A DNA stretch of 64,000 nt from Methylococcus sp. GTDB lineage: Bacteria; Pseudomonadota; Gammaproteobacteria; Methylococcales; Methylococcaceae. Below, in pieces: positions 7,185-15,704 of this stretch; position 1 is the stretch's first letter, and each line of letters starts with the position of its first letter. The stretch lies in NCBI GenBank assembly GCA_028688525.1, contig JAQTYA010000007.1:1-64000 (forward strand). Reading direction: 5' to 3'. The position numbers and the translations under genes were made by a program. The notes below the pieces were generated by a model. That model did no database searches. It saw only the letters and a list, made by a program, of their open reading frames with translations, and was not told the origin of the DNA.

Positions 7185-8699
7185 ATGTCCGCAATGATGC
7201 GCCCACTGCAGCCGCAGCCGCTTAATCCCGCCGATTTGTCGCTAGCGCCCGTCTATGCCCGGCTTGGGGCGCCGTTTCACCAGCCGGTGGCGGCCACCTC
7301 CTTGGCTGAGCCGCGAATGGTGCATTTCAACGCCCCCCTGGCCGGGATGTTGGGCTTGGAAGCCAAGGCCGAAACGGATTTTCTGGAAATCCTGGCAGGC
7401 AATCGGCCTTGGCCAGGTTATGCGGCTTCGGCTTCGGTCTATGCCGGCCACCAGTTCGGCACCTGGGTGCCGCAGTTAGGCGACGGCCGGGCCCTATTGA
7501 TTGCCGAACTGCTGGCGCCGGACGGGGAACGGGTGGAGTTGCAGCTGAAAGGGGCGGGACAGACGCCCTATTCGCGCGGACTGGATGGCCGTGCCGTGCT
7601 GCGTTCGTCGATCCGCGAATACTTGGGGGCGGAAGCCATGCATGCGCTCGGAGTGCCGACCACCCGCTGCCTCAGCCTGGTCGGGTCGTCGCAGCCGGTG
7701 GTCCGGGAAACCGCTGAGACGGCCGCCGTGGTCTGCCGGACCGCTGCCAGCTTCGTACGCTTCGGCCAGTTCGAGTATTTTGCCGCCCGCAGCCAACTGG
7801 GGCCGATGGCGCGGTTGGCGGATCATGTGATCGCCGAGCACTTCCCGCACTTGCAAGGCCAACCGAACCGCTATGCCGCCTGGCTGGGCGAAGTGGTTGA
7901 GCGCACAGCCCGGCTGATCGCGCAATGGCAATTGTTGGGCTTCTGCCACGGGGTGATGAATACCGACAATTTTTCCGTGCTCGGGCTGACCCTGGATTAC
8001 GGCCCGTTCGGCTTCATGGACCGGTTCCGCCAATATCATGTCTGCAATCACTCCGATTACGAAGGGCGTTACGCCTACAGCGCTCAGCCTGAGATAGGAC
8101 TTTGGAATTGCGAGCGTCTGGCTCAAGCCTTGTCGCCGTTGCTGGCCGAGAAGCCGGAGCAGGCGGCGGAAGTTGGCCAGGATGTCCTCCAGGGCTACGC
8201 GCCGGTCTATAAACGTGTCGTGATGCAGGGCTGGGCCGACAAGCTGGGATTCAGGGAACAGCGGGAAGGCGACAGCCGGCTGGTCAACGAATTCCTCGGG
8301 TTGTTGCAGCGCAGCCGGGGCGATTTCACCCGCAGTTTCCGGCTGTTGGCCCGCATTCGCGCCGACAGCGACGCGTTGGCCAAGGGCGTGCGGGAAGAGT
8401 TTGCCGACATCAAGGCTTTCGACGCCTGGGTGGCCGATTACCGGGGCCGGCTGCGGGGCGAGCAGAACACCGACGACGCTGCGCGCGCCGAGCGTATGAA
8501 CCGGGTCAACCCGAAATATGTGCTGCGCAACCATTTGGCGCAGATAGCCATCGATAAAGCTCAGTTGGGCGACTACTCGGAAGTTGCCACTCTCGCCGAG
8601 CTGTTGCGGCATCCCTACGACGAGCAGCCGGAAATGGAAAACTACGCCGCTGAGCCGCCGGATTATATGCGCAACATCGAGGTGAGCTGCTCTTCGTGA
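7185..8699 (+). CDS. selO: SelO protein adenylyltransferase (pseudokinase)
   Basis: SelO (YdiU) is a pseudokinase that transfers AMP from ATP to Ser/Thr/Tyr residues of target proteins, several of them in redox homeostasis. The 504 residues contain the ATP-binding ELQLKGAGQTPYSR, the region GRAVLRSSIREYLG, and the metal-binding HGVMNTDN ahead of DYGPFGFMD. The carboxy terminus is VSCSS, the cysteine form of the position that is selenocysteine in some eukaryotic orthologues. The ATG at 7185 lies four bases after the TANGO2 stop. Longer in-frame starts overlap that gene without a conserved match. Co-expression with TANGO2 and perhaps the Rieske gene suggests an oxidative-stress or heme-related unit. 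Confidence 0.93.
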   Translation: MSAMMRPLQPQPLNPADLSLAPVYARLGAPFHQPVAATSLAEPRMVHFNAPLAGMLGLEAKAETDFLEILAGNRPWPGYAASASVYAGHQFGTWVPQLGDGRALLIAELLAPDGERVELQLKGAGQTPYSRGLDGRAVLRSSIREYLGAEAMHALGVPTTRCLSLVGSSQPVVRETAETAAVVCRTAASFVRFGQFEYFAARSQLGPMARLADHVIAEHFPHLQGQPNRYAAWLGEVVERTARLIAQWQLLGFCHGVMNTDNFSVLGLTLDYGPFGFMDRFRQYHVCNHSDYEGRYAYSAQPEIGLWNCERLAQALSPLLAEKPEQAAEVGQDVLQGYAPVYKRVVMQGWADKLGFREQREGDSRLVNEFLGLLQRSRGDFTRSFRLLARIRADSDALAKGVREEFADIKAFDAWVADYRGRLRGEQNTDDAARAERMNRVNPKYVLRNHLAQIAIDKAQLGDYSEVATLAELLRHPYDEQPEMENYAAEPPDYMRNIEVSCSS

Positions 8700-8771
8700 C
8701 AGGCACCCGAACGGCTCCGGCTCGTTATGCGCATCAACGCTCTGACCGCCCCATAGAAGAAGGAAACGCTA

Positions 8772-9101
8772 ATGGCTTTCGAAGACGTCTGTAAACAAAG
8801 CCTGATCGGTGAGGGCGAACTGGTGCCCTTGACCGTAGGCAAGAAGGAAATCGTTATTCTGTGGCCCGACGGCGGGGAGCCCAAAGCCTACGACGCCCGT
8901 TGTCCGCATGAAGGGGTGTCGCTGGGGCGGGGGGATTTCAACGGACGGATTCTTTATTGCATCGCTCACGGCTGGGTGTTCGACGGCCGCAACGGCCAGT
9001 GCCTGCAGCCCACCGGCTGGTGCATGAAGGAGTATCCGATGCGGATCGAGAACGGCATGGTGCAGGTAGACGCGTCAGGCGCGGAGGCAACGTCGTGCTA
9101 A
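8772..9101 (+). CDS. Rieske [2Fe-2S] ferredoxin, T4moC-like
   Basis: This is a 109-residue soluble electron carrier with one Rieske cluster. The ligands are CPH (44-46) and CIAH (63-66), that is CxH-x16-CxxH. The text around the second box, AHGWVFD, resembles the ferredoxin components of ring-hydroxylating and toluene-monooxygenase systems and NirD-like proteins. No oxygenase or reductase gene is nearby, so its partner is unknown. AAGGAAA precedes the ATG at good distance. It follows selO by 72 bases and may be in the same transcript. A strong hairpin lies just downstream. Confidence 0.88.
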   Translation: MAFEDVCKQSLIGEGELVPLTVGKKEIVILWPDGGEPKAYDARCPHEGVSLGRGDFNGRILYCIAHGWVFDGRNGQCLQPTGWCMKEYPMRIENGMVQVDASGAEATSC

Positions 9102-9115
9102 GCTGCGCCGCCCCC

Positions 9116-9167
9116 AAAAAAAGAGGCGTACGCGGCTTGCTGAGAATGTCCGCAGGCCGCGTACGCC
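9116..9167 (-). terminator. Intrinsic terminator oriented to the minus strand
   Basis: GGCGTACGCGGC (9125-9136) and GCCGCGTACGCC (9156-9167) form a perfect 12-bp stem with a 19-base loop. On the minus strand the stem is followed by TC and seven T (complement of 9116-9122), a classic terminator. On the plus strand it is followed only by TTCATAT, so it could still end the Rieske transcript weakly. No minus-strand protein gene lies upstream of it. Confidence 0.65.
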
Positions 9168-9414
9168 TTCATATCAAACCCGTGCCGCAGCCGGCGCGGG
9201 GTACCGCTTTATCCGCTGAAATACTACGCAGAATCCGTACCGTCGGCCCGGCGATGCTTCAAGTCTTTGATTGTTCTGCTGGAGTCCTGGTGGAAACTCG
9301 GCGCTGTGGCGGCGATCCGGTATGGATGCACTAAACAGGTGCGCGATGCTGCACCGGCTTCGCCTCGAAACTTAGCTGGGCCCAGGGCTTGGCACGGTTG
9401 CAGTTTGGGGTAAG
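9168..9414. other. Spacer with no protein gene; possible RNA
   Basis: This is most of the 344-base gap between the Rieske gene and the exported-protein gene. No convincing coding frame is present. The minus-strand terminator at its left edge implies that a minus-strand transcript may cross it. No known RNA family (6S, tmRNA, RNase P, tRNA) is recognisable. Confidence 0.3.
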
Positions 9415-9447
9415 ATCGAGCCTCCCGTTTCGTAAGGAGGCTTCGAT
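9415..9447 (+). promoter_or_regulatory. Hairpin sequestering RBS and start codon
   Basis: ATCGAGCCTCC (9415-9425) pairs with GGAGGCTTCGAT (9436-9447) through 11 base pairs with one bulged T and a 10-base loop. The right arm contains the Shine-Dalgarno AGGAGG and the first two bases of the ATG at 9446. In the folded state initiation should be blocked. This is the layout of RNA thermometers and of sites opened by a protein or small RNA. Pairing is visible; function is inference. Confidence 0.5.
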
Positions 9448-9940
9448 GAAAAAAATCGCGGGTATTTTGGCGATCAGTCTGGCGGCTGCACCGGTCGCGC
9501 TGCATGCGGCAGCCAGCCATTGCGCCGCGCAGGAGAAAACGGTGTTTTCCTGCAGTGTGGGGGCGAAAACCGTATCGGTTTGCGCGTCGAAGGAGGTTGC
9601 GCCGACGGCAGGGTTTATTCAGTATCGGTTCGGCCCGGAGGGCCATCCGGAGATCAATCTGCCCGATCCTGCCGCTCATCCGGCCTCTGCGGCTAAAGGG
9701 GGAACCCTTACGTATTCCGGCGGCGGCGGTGCATTCCTGCGCTTCAGTAAGGGAGAATACAACTACGTGGTCTATACCGGCATCGGCAAGGGCTGGAAAA
9801 AGGATGGCGTGGCCGTCGACAAAGGCGGCAAACTCGTAGTGAACTTCCGCTGCAAGGGGGTGCCGATATCGGAGCTGGGCCCGGATTTCTTCCAGGGCGC
9901 CGGGATTCCACAGGATGAGCGGGATTTCGATATCCCTTAA
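9446..9940 (+). CDS. Exported protein of unknown function
   Basis: This 164-residue protein has a clear Sec signal peptide (MKKIAGILAISLAAAPVALHAAA, cleavage near residue 23). The mature part has conserved-looking cysteines in pairs (HCAAQEKTVFSC, SVCASK, FRCKG), suggesting periplasmic disulfides, and a Gly-rich beta region. AAGGAGG lies five bases before the ATG, which fixes the start. That site is buried in the hairpin at 9415-9447, so translation is probably conditional. No enzyme motif is recognised. The gene is monocistronic and ends at a strong hairpin shared with thrC. Confidence 0.75.
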   Translation: MKKIAGILAISLAAAPVALHAAASHCAAQEKTVFSCSVGAKTVSVCASKEVAPTAGFIQYRFGPEGHPEINLPDPAAHPASAAKGGTLTYSGGGGAFLRFSKGEYNYVVYTGIGKGWKKDGVAVDKGGKLVVNFRCKGVPISELGPDFFQGAGIPQDERDFDIP

Positions 9941-9951
9941 GGATGTTCCAA

Positions 9952-9978
9952 CCGCATGCCGCTTCGCGCGGCATGCGG
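9952..9978. terminator. Hairpin between convergent genes
   Basis: CCGCATGCCGC (9952-9962) and GCGGCATGCGG (9968-9978) form a perfect 11-bp stem with a five-base TTCGC loop. It lies between the stop codons of the exported-protein gene and thrC. Neither side has a T-tract, so it may act as an RNA 3'-end stabiliser or a weak bidirectional terminator. Confidence 0.5.
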
Positions 9979-9985
9979 CTCGGGT

Positions 9986-11128
9986 TCAGAGCGCTTCCAG
10001 AATACTGCGCTTGACCGCGTCCAACTCGGCCTCGATGGTGATGGGCTTCTTCGTGCACTGGGCGATGGCGGTGTCGGGGTCCTTGAGGCCGTTGCCGGTC
10101 AGCGTCAACACCACGGAGCTGCCTTCGGCGATCTTGCCGTTCCGGATGTCGCGTAGGGCGCCGGCGAGGGAGGTCGCCGAGGCCGGTTCGCAGAAGACGC
10201 CTTCGTGTTCGGTCAGCATTTTTTGAGCGGCCAGAATTTCCTCGTCGCTGCATTCGTCGAACCAGCCGCCGGACTCGCGGCTGACCAGCCAGGCCTGATC
10301 CCAGCTCTGCGGGTGGCCGATACGGATAGCGGTTGCGACCGTTTCCGGATGGTCCACCATATGGCCGCGCAGGAAAGGGGCCGAGCCGCTGGCTTGATAG
10401 CCGACCATCTTTGGCCGGTTGGTCGAGACCAGGCCGCCGCTCACGAAGCGGCATTCGCCGTTGCAGAAGGCGCAGGATTCGGTCACGCAGTCGCGGCCGC
10501 CGCAGGCGTATTCGCTGTAGCCGATCCAGTGTGCCGTGATGTTGCCGGCGTTGCCGACCGGCAGGCAGTGGTAGTCCGGCGCCCGGCCGAGCTCGTCGAC
10601 GATTTCGAAGGCCGCGGTCTTCTGGCCCTGCAGCCGGTAGGGATTGATCGAATTGACGATGGTGACCGGCGCCTCCCTGGCTACTTCCTTGACCAGCCGC
10701 ATGCCATCGTCGAAATTGCCCTTGATCTGGATCACCACCGAGCCGTACATCATGGCCTGGGCCAGCTTGCCCATGGCGATCTTGCCGTCCGGGATCAGCA
10801 CGAAGGCGGTGATGCCGGCGCGTGCGGCATAGGCGGCTGCAGCGGCGCTGGTGTTGCCGGTGGAGGCGCAGATGATGGCCCGGCTGCCTTCCTCGACGGC
10901 GCGGGTCACGGCCATGGTCATGCCGCGGTCCTTGAACGAGCCCGTGGGATTGAGCCCTTCGTATTTCACGTAGAGTTCGATGCTCTTGCCCAGGACGCGG
11001 GGAATGTTTTCCAGCCGGATCAGCGGGGTGTTGCCTTCGCCCAGGCTGATGATGCGGGTGTCGGCGCTGACTGGGAGGCGGTCGCGGTAGCGTTCGATGA
11101 GGCCGGTATAGCGTGTCGTCATAGTCAT
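9986..11128 (-). CDS. thrC: Threonine synthase with Cys-rich insertion
   Basis: This PLP enzyme converts O-phosphohomoserine to threonine. The PLP lysine is K66 in PTGSFKDRG, and the phosphate-binding ASTGNTSA follows. At 380 residues it is longer than the compact Bacillus-type enzyme (about 350). The extra length is mainly a segment at about 206-236 holding five cysteines (C209, C214, C219, C222, C226) just before [15 protein letters not shown]. The CxxC plus flanking cysteines could bind metal or form disulfides; I know of no role for it. The gene follows hom by six bases, and the trio alaC-hom-thrC reads as one operon for aspartate-family amino acids and alanine. Confidence 0.95.
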   Translation of the reverse strand: MTMTTRYTGLIERYRDRLPVSADTRIISLGEGNTPLIRLENIPRVLGKSIELYVKYEGLNPTGSFKDRGMTMAVTRAVEEGSRAIICASTGNTSAAAAAYAARAGITAFVLIPDGKIAMGKLAQAMMYGSVVIQIKGNFDDGMRLVKEVAREAPVTIVNSINPYRLQGQKTAAFEIVDELGRAPDYHCLPVGNAGNITAHWIGYSEYACGGRDCVTESCAFCNGECRFVSGGLVSTNRPKMVGYQASGSAPFLRGHMVDHPETVATAIRIGHPQSWDQAWLVSRESGGWFDECSDEEILAAQKMLTEHEGVFCEPASATSLAGALRDIRNGKIAEGSSVVLTLTGNGLKDPDTAIAQCTKKPITIEAELDAVKRSILEAL

Positions 11129-11134
11129 GGTCTG

Positions 11135-12445
11135 TTAACCCAGGGTTTCGAGCCGGATGCGCTTAACCGCGCCTTTGATCGTCGGTAGAGCTTCGATTTC
11201 GCGCACGGCGGCGTTCAGTTCGCGCTCGGCGACCTTCTGCGTCAGCATGATGACCGGCAGATGGCTCTCGCCCTCCGGCATCTCCTTCTGCAGCACGGCC
11301 TCGATGCTGATGTGGTGGCCGGCGAGGATGCGGGTCACGTCGGCCAGCACGCCGGGCTTGTCCTCGGCGGAGAGCCGCAGGTAATAGGCGGTCTCGACCT
11401 CTTCGATCGGCAGGATCGGGATCTCGGAAATCGCGGCAGGCTGGAAGGCCAGGTGCGGCACCCGGTTCTCCGGATCGGAGGTCAGGGTGCGGACCACGTC
11501 GACGATGTCGGCGACCACCGCGGACGCCGTCGGCTCGGCCCCGGCGCCGGCGCCGTAAGAGAGCGTCGGCCCGACGGCGTCGCCCTTGACCAGGACGGCG
11601 TTCATCACGCCATTGACGTTGGCGATCAGCCGGCGCGCCGGAATTAGAGTGGGGTGAACCCGCAGTTCGATGCCTTTCGGAGTGCGGCGGGCGATCCCTA
11701 ACAGCTTGATCCGGTAGCCTAAGGCTTCGGCGTATTTGACGTCGGCCGCGGTGATCGCGGTGATGCCCTCGACATAAGCCTTGCCGAACTGGAGCGGAAT
11801 GCCGAAGGCGATCGAGGCCAGGATGGTCAGCTTGTGGGCGGCGTCCACGCCTTCGATGTCGAAGGTCGGATCGGATTCGGCATAGCCCAGCGCTTGGGCC
11901 TCCTTCAGCACGTCGGCGAAATCGCGGCCTTTTTCCCACATCTCGGTGAGGATGAAGTTGCTGGTGCCGTTGATGATGCCCGCCAGCCATTCCACCTTGT
12001 TGCCGGCCAGACCTTCGCGGATGGTCTTGATGATGGGGATGCCGCCCGCTACGGCGGCTTCGAAGGCGACCATCAGGCCGCGCTTGCGGGCGGCGGCGAA
12101 GATCTCGTTGCCGTGCAGGGCAATCAGCATCTTGTTGGCGGTGACGACGTGCTTGCCGTTTTCCAGTGCCTTCAGTACCAGCTCACGCGACGGGGATTCG
12201 CCGCCGATGGTCTCGACCACGATCTGGATATCGGGATCGGAGACGATCTCGTAGGGGTCGGCGGTCAGGGCGATGCCAGTGGTATCGCAGATGCGGGGGC
12301 GCGTCAGGTCGCGGGTCGAGGCGCGGCAAACCTGAATCTCGCGGCCCGCGCGGCGGGTGATTTCGTCGGCGTTGCGGCGCAGCACGTTGACCGTGCCGCC
12401 GCCCACCGTGCCGAGGCCGAGGATGCCAATTTTTACGGGATTCAA
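11135..12445 (-). CDS. hom: Homoserine dehydrogenase
   Basis: It reduces aspartate semialdehyde to homoserine with NAD(P)H, the branch point to threonine and methionine. The 436 residues contain the Rossmann motif GLGTVGGGTV (from residue 10), the catalytic region with NGTSNFILTEMWEKG, and a carboxy-terminal ACT domain from about residue 353 (YYLRLSAEDKPGVLADVTRIL), implying allosteric control by threonine. It is monofunctional, with no aspartokinase part. It lies 33 bases downstream of alaC and six upstream of thrC. Confidence 0.97.
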   Translation of the reverse strand: MNPVKIGILGLGTVGGGTVNVLRRNADEITRRAGREIQVCRASTRDLTRPRICDTTGIALTADPYEIVSDPDIQIVVETIGGESPSRELVLKALENGKHVVTANKMLIALHGNEIFAAARKRGLMVAFEAAVAGGIPIIKTIREGLAGNKVEWLAGIINGTSNFILTEMWEKGRDFADVLKEAQALGYAESDPTFDIEGVDAAHKLTILASIAFGIPLQFGKAYVEGITAITAADVKYAEALGYRIKLLGIARRTPKGIELRVHPTLIPARRLIANVNGVMNAVLVKGDAVGPTLSYGAGAGAEPTASAVVADIVDVVRTLTSDPENRVPHLAFQPAAISEIPILPIEEVETAYYLRLSAEDKPGVLADVTRILAGHHISIEAVLQKEMPEGESHLPVIMLTQKVAERELNAAVREIEALPTIKGAVKRIRLETLG

Positions 12446-12478
12446 GCTGCGTTCCTCAATACTTGGGGAAACCGGGAA

Positions 12479-13663
12479 TTATACGGCGTTGTCCTTGCGC
12501 ATCATATCGCGTATGCCGCGGATGGCCTGGCGGGTGCGGTGCTCGTTCTCGATCAGGCCGAAGCGCACATGGTCGTCGCCGAATTCGCCGAAGCCGATGC
12601 CGGGGGAAACCGCGACATGGGCGTCGAGCAGCATCTTTTTGGCGAATTCCAGCGAGCCCAGGCCCTGGTATTGCTCGGGAATCTTGGTCCAGACGAACAT
12701 GGTGCCCTTGGGTTTCTCTACCGGCCAGCCGATGTCGTTGAGGCCCTTGCACAGCGCGTCGCGGCGGCTCTGGTACATCAGCCGGATCTCTTCCACGCAG
12801 TCCTGCGGGCCTTCCAGCGCGGCGATCGCAGCCACCTGGATCGGCGTAAAAGTGCCGTAGTCCAGATAGGACTTGATGCGTCCTAAGGCCGAGACCAGCT
12901 CGCGGTTGCCGCACATGAAGCCCACCCGCCAGCCGGGCATGTTGTAGCTCTTGGACAGCGTGAAGAACTCTACGGCGATGTCCTCTGCGCCCGGTACCTG
13001 TAGGATCGAGGGGGCGACGTAGCCATCGAACACCAGGTCGGCATAGGCCAGGTCATGCACCACCCAGATCTTGTACTCGCGGGCGATTTCCACGACTTTC
13101 TCGAAGAATTCCAGTTCCACGCATTGCGCCGTGGGATTGGCCGGGAAATTCAGGATCAGCATCTTGGGCTTGGGCCAGGAGGTCTTGATCGCCATTTCCA
13201 GTTCGGCAAAGAAATCGACGCCAGGTACCAACGGCACATGGCGGACGTCGGCGCCGGCCAGGACGAAGCCGTAGGGATGGATCGGGTAGGCCGGATTCGG
13301 TACCAAAACGGCATCGCCGGGTCCCACGGTGGCGAGCGCTAGATGCGCCAAGCCTTCCTTTGAGCCTATCGTCACGATAGCCTGGGAGTCCGGATCGAGT
13401 TCGACACCGTAACGGCTGCGGTACCAGTTGCAGATGGCCCGCCTCAGGCGGGGAATGCCTTTGGATACCGAATAACGGTGGTTGGTGCCTTTACGCGAAG
13501 ATTCGATCAGTTTGTCGACGATGTGCTGCGGTGTGGGCTGGTCCGGATTGCCCATGCCGAAATCGATGACGTCTTTGCCCTGCGCCCGTTCCTTCGCCTT
13601 GAGTTCGTTGACGATGTTGAAGACGTAGGGGGGCAGGCGTTTGATGCGCTGAAATTCTTCCAT
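12479..13663 (-). CDS. alaC: Alanine-synthesising aminotransferase AlaC
   Basis: This class I/II PLP aminotransferase, 394 residues, is of the AlaC (YfdZ) type, moving an amino group from glutamate to pyruvate. The PLP lysine is K238 in [26 protein letters not shown] and the start [15 protein letters not shown] are typical of the subgroup. First gene of the run with hom and thrC. This synteny is common in proteobacteria and helps separate it from LL-diaminopimelate aminotransferases, the main alternative. The 139-base gap upstream to murU should hold the operon promoter. Confidence 0.9.
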   Translation of the reverse strand: MEEFQRIKRLPPYVFNIVNELKAKERAQGKDVIDFGMGNPDQPTPQHIVDKLIESSRKGTNHRYSVSKGIPRLRRAICNWYRSRYGVELDPDSQAIVTIGSKEGLAHLALATVGPGDAVLVPNPAYPIHPYGFVLAGADVRHVPLVPGVDFFAELEMAIKTSWPKPKMLILNFPANPTAQCVELEFFEKVVEIAREYKIWVVHDLAYADLVFDGYVAPSILQVPGAEDIAVEFFTLSKSYNMPGWRVGFMCGNRELVSALGRIKSYLDYGTFTPIQVAAIAALEGPQDCVEEIRLMYQSRRDALCKGLNDIGWPVEKPKGTMFVWTKIPEQYQGLGSLEFAKKMLLDAHVAVSPGIGFGEFGDDHVRFGLIENEHRTRQAIRGIRDMMRKDNAV

Positions 13664-13802
13664 CCTGGGGTGCCTGGCTGGGGGTTGTGCCTCGAATCGG
13701 GGCCGGTGTCCGCGAGCGGAGCCGGAATCCGATAAAAATGTCCAACGTTACCGGCGGATCCGGCGCGTGTCAAACCGGCCGCGTTCCGGGTGCGGGCCTG
13801 TC

Positions 13803-14477
13803 TCATGCGCGGGTTTTCAGCCAGCGGTCATAGGCTTCGAGCCGCTCCGCCGTGCCGATATCCAGCCAGAACCCGGAGTGCAATTCGCCGGTGACCCGCC
13901 CGGCGGTCATGGCTTGCCGGAGCAGGGGGGCGAGGGGCACCCGTCCTGGCGGAAGTGCGGCGAACAGCTCTGTCCGATAGAGCCCGATCCCGCAGAAGGT
14001 ATAAGCAGGTGTGCGGTCGTCGGACGGAATCACCCGGTCCTCGTCCAACGCGAAATCGCCTTGCGGGTGATGCGGGGGGTTGGGCGCGAGCACCAAGTGG
14101 GCGTCGCCGGGCGGAGCGCGGCGGAGGCGGGAAAAGTCAAAGTCGGTGCCGATGTCTCCGTTGACGACCAGGAACGGCTCGGGGCCGACCATATCCAGCG
14201 CTTGGCGGATGCCGCCGGCGGTTTCGAGCGCATATTCGCCCTCGTCGGAGTAGTGGATGCGGGCGCCGAAGCGACGGCCATCGCCCAGTCGCTCGCGGAT
14301 CTGCTGGCCGAGATGCGCGGTATTGACGACGATATCGGCAAAGCCCGCTCGGATCAGTGCCGCCAGGGTATGCTCGATCAACGGACGCCCGCCGGCCGCC
14401 AGTAAAGGCTTCGGGGTATGGTCGGTCAGCGGCCGCAGGCGTTCGCCCCGGCCTGCGGCGAGTATCATGGCTTTCAT
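13803..14477 (-). CDS. murU: N-acetylmuramate-1-phosphate uridylyltransferase
   Basis: MurU makes UDP-MurNAc from MurNAc-1-phosphate and UTP in the peptidoglycan recycling route that bypasses de novo synthesis. The 224-residue GT-A nucleotidyltransferase has LAAGRGERLRPLT (residues 6-18) followed by KPLL, and the metal-binding GDIGTDFDF. The short length and pairing with AmgK distinguish it from GlmU and mannose-1-phosphate guanylyltransferases. Its start overlaps the amgK stop by four bases (ATGA), implying translational coupling. Confidence 0.9.
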   Translation of the reverse strand: MKAMILAAGRGERLRPLTDHTPKPLLAAGGRPLIEHTLAALIRAGFADIVVNTAHLGQQIRERLGDGRRFGARIHYSDEGEYALETAGGIRQALDMVGPEPFLVVNGDIGTDFDFSRLRRAPPGDAHLVLAPNPPHHPQGDFALDEDRVIPSDDRTPAYTFCGIGLYRTELFAALPPGRVPLAPLLRQAMTAGRVTGELHSGFWLDIGTAERLEAYDRWLKTRA

Positions 14478-15499
14478 GCGGCGGCTGCGGCTTCCATGGC
14501 GGTGTGGATGCGTCGCTCCAGAAACTGCCGGAACTCCGTCAGTTCCGGATATCTGCCGCCGATTTCGCCGATGTAGCGCAGGACGCGGGGGATGTCAGGG
14601 AGATAGCCGTCCTTGCCGTCGCGCAGATGGAGCCGGGCGAAGATGCCGACCGCCTTGAGGTGGCGCTGCAGGCCCATGAGATCGAACCAGCGGTGGAAGG
14701 TTTCGCTGTCAACGGCATGCGATCCGCTGTCTTGTAGGCGCAGCCGGTAATCTTCGGCCCAGCGTCTGACCCTCGCGTCCGGCCAGGCGATATAGCAGTC
14801 CCGCAGCAAGGACACCAAGTCGTAGGTGAGAGGGCCGACGACGGCATCCTGGAAGTCGAGCACCCCGGGGTTGTGCTGCCCGGTGACCATTAGATTGCGG
14901 GAATGGAAATCCCGATGGACGACCACGGCGGGTTGTTGTAGGGCCGACTCTACCAGCAGGGCCGACAACCGGCGGTAGATCGCCTCCTCTGCCGAGCCGA
15001 GTTCGATGCCGAGCAGGCCGGTGGCGAACCACTCACGGAACAGGCCGAGCTCCCGCAGCAGCAAGGTTTCGTCGTAGGCAGGAAGGCCGCTGCCGGCAGG
15101 TTCGATTCTAAGTTGGATGCGGGAGAGCGTGTCTAAGGCGTCGGCATATAAGGCATCGGCGTCGCCTACGGCCAGCTGTTGCAAATAGCTGATGTCGCCG
15201 AAATCGCTCATCAACAGGAAGCCCTGGGCCGCGTCCGCCGCCAAGATGCGGGGTACATGGATGCCTGCGGCCTCCATGAGGGCGGCGGTGCGCAGAAAAG
15301 GCGTCAGCCGCTCGCGGTCGGGTGGCGCGTCCATCGCAATAAGACTGGTGGCGCCGGCGTGTATGCGGAAATAGCGGCGAAAGCTGGCGTCGCCGGAAAT
15401 CGGCCGTAGCTCGTCCGGGCGCTGGCCTAGGACCGAGTGAAGCCAACGCTGAAGGGCTTCGGCGCGGCCGTCGGCGGTGAGTGGGGGGGAGTTAATCAA
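14474..15499 (-). CDS. amgK: Anomeric N-acetylmuramate/N-acetylglucosamine kinase
   Basis: AmgK phosphorylates the anomeric hydroxyl of MurNAc and GlcNAc released from recycled cell wall; MurU then acts on the product. The 341-residue protein has an aminoglycoside-phosphotransferase fold with the catalytic loop HRDFHSRN (195-202) and metal-binding DFQD (215-218). The amgK-murU pair confers a fosfomycin-tolerant recycling route in pseudomonads. It is divergent from lptD; their start regions share a short promoter-bearing spacer (15500-15704). Confidence 0.9.
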   Translation of the reverse strand: MINSPPLTADGRAEALQRWLHSVLGQRPDELRPISGDASFRRYFRIHAGATSLIAMDAPPDRERLTPFLRTAALMEAAGIHVPRILAADAAQGFLLMSDFGDISYLQQLAVGDADALYADALDTLSRIQLRIEPAGSGLPAYDETLLLRELGLFREWFATGLLGIELGSAEEAIYRRLSALLVESALQQPAVVVHRDFHSRNLMVTGQHNPGVLDFQDAVVGPLTYDLVSLLRDCYIAWPDARVRRWAEDYRLRLQDSGSHAVDSETFHRWFDLMGLQRHLKAVGIFARLHLRDGKDGYLPDIPRVLRYIGEIGGRYPELTEFRQFLERRIHTAMEAAAAA

Positions 15500-15704
15500 A
15501 TGGGCAAACCTTGCGTTACAATAGTCCGATTTTTCACAGTTCTTAATGATATAGGATTTGCGCGTCGTATGGCTGTCAGAACCATCGGACTTCGTACAAG
15601 CATATCCTGGACCACTCTATCTGCGCTTTTTCCAATTCGATGAACCGGTGGTTCTCCGTTGCTATCCCAGCCATTTGCGCCAGCCCCCTGACAGGGGTGA
15701 TGGT

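Noticed and set aside
9375..9400. Sigma-54-like TGGCAC...TTGC before the exported-protein gene
   Set aside because: Spacing between GG and GC is 7 rather than 10 bases.
10205..11188. Long plus-strand frame opposite thrC
   Set aside because: Antisense shadow of a clearly conserved gene; the same applies to long frames opposite hom, alaC, lptD, surA, recJ and others.
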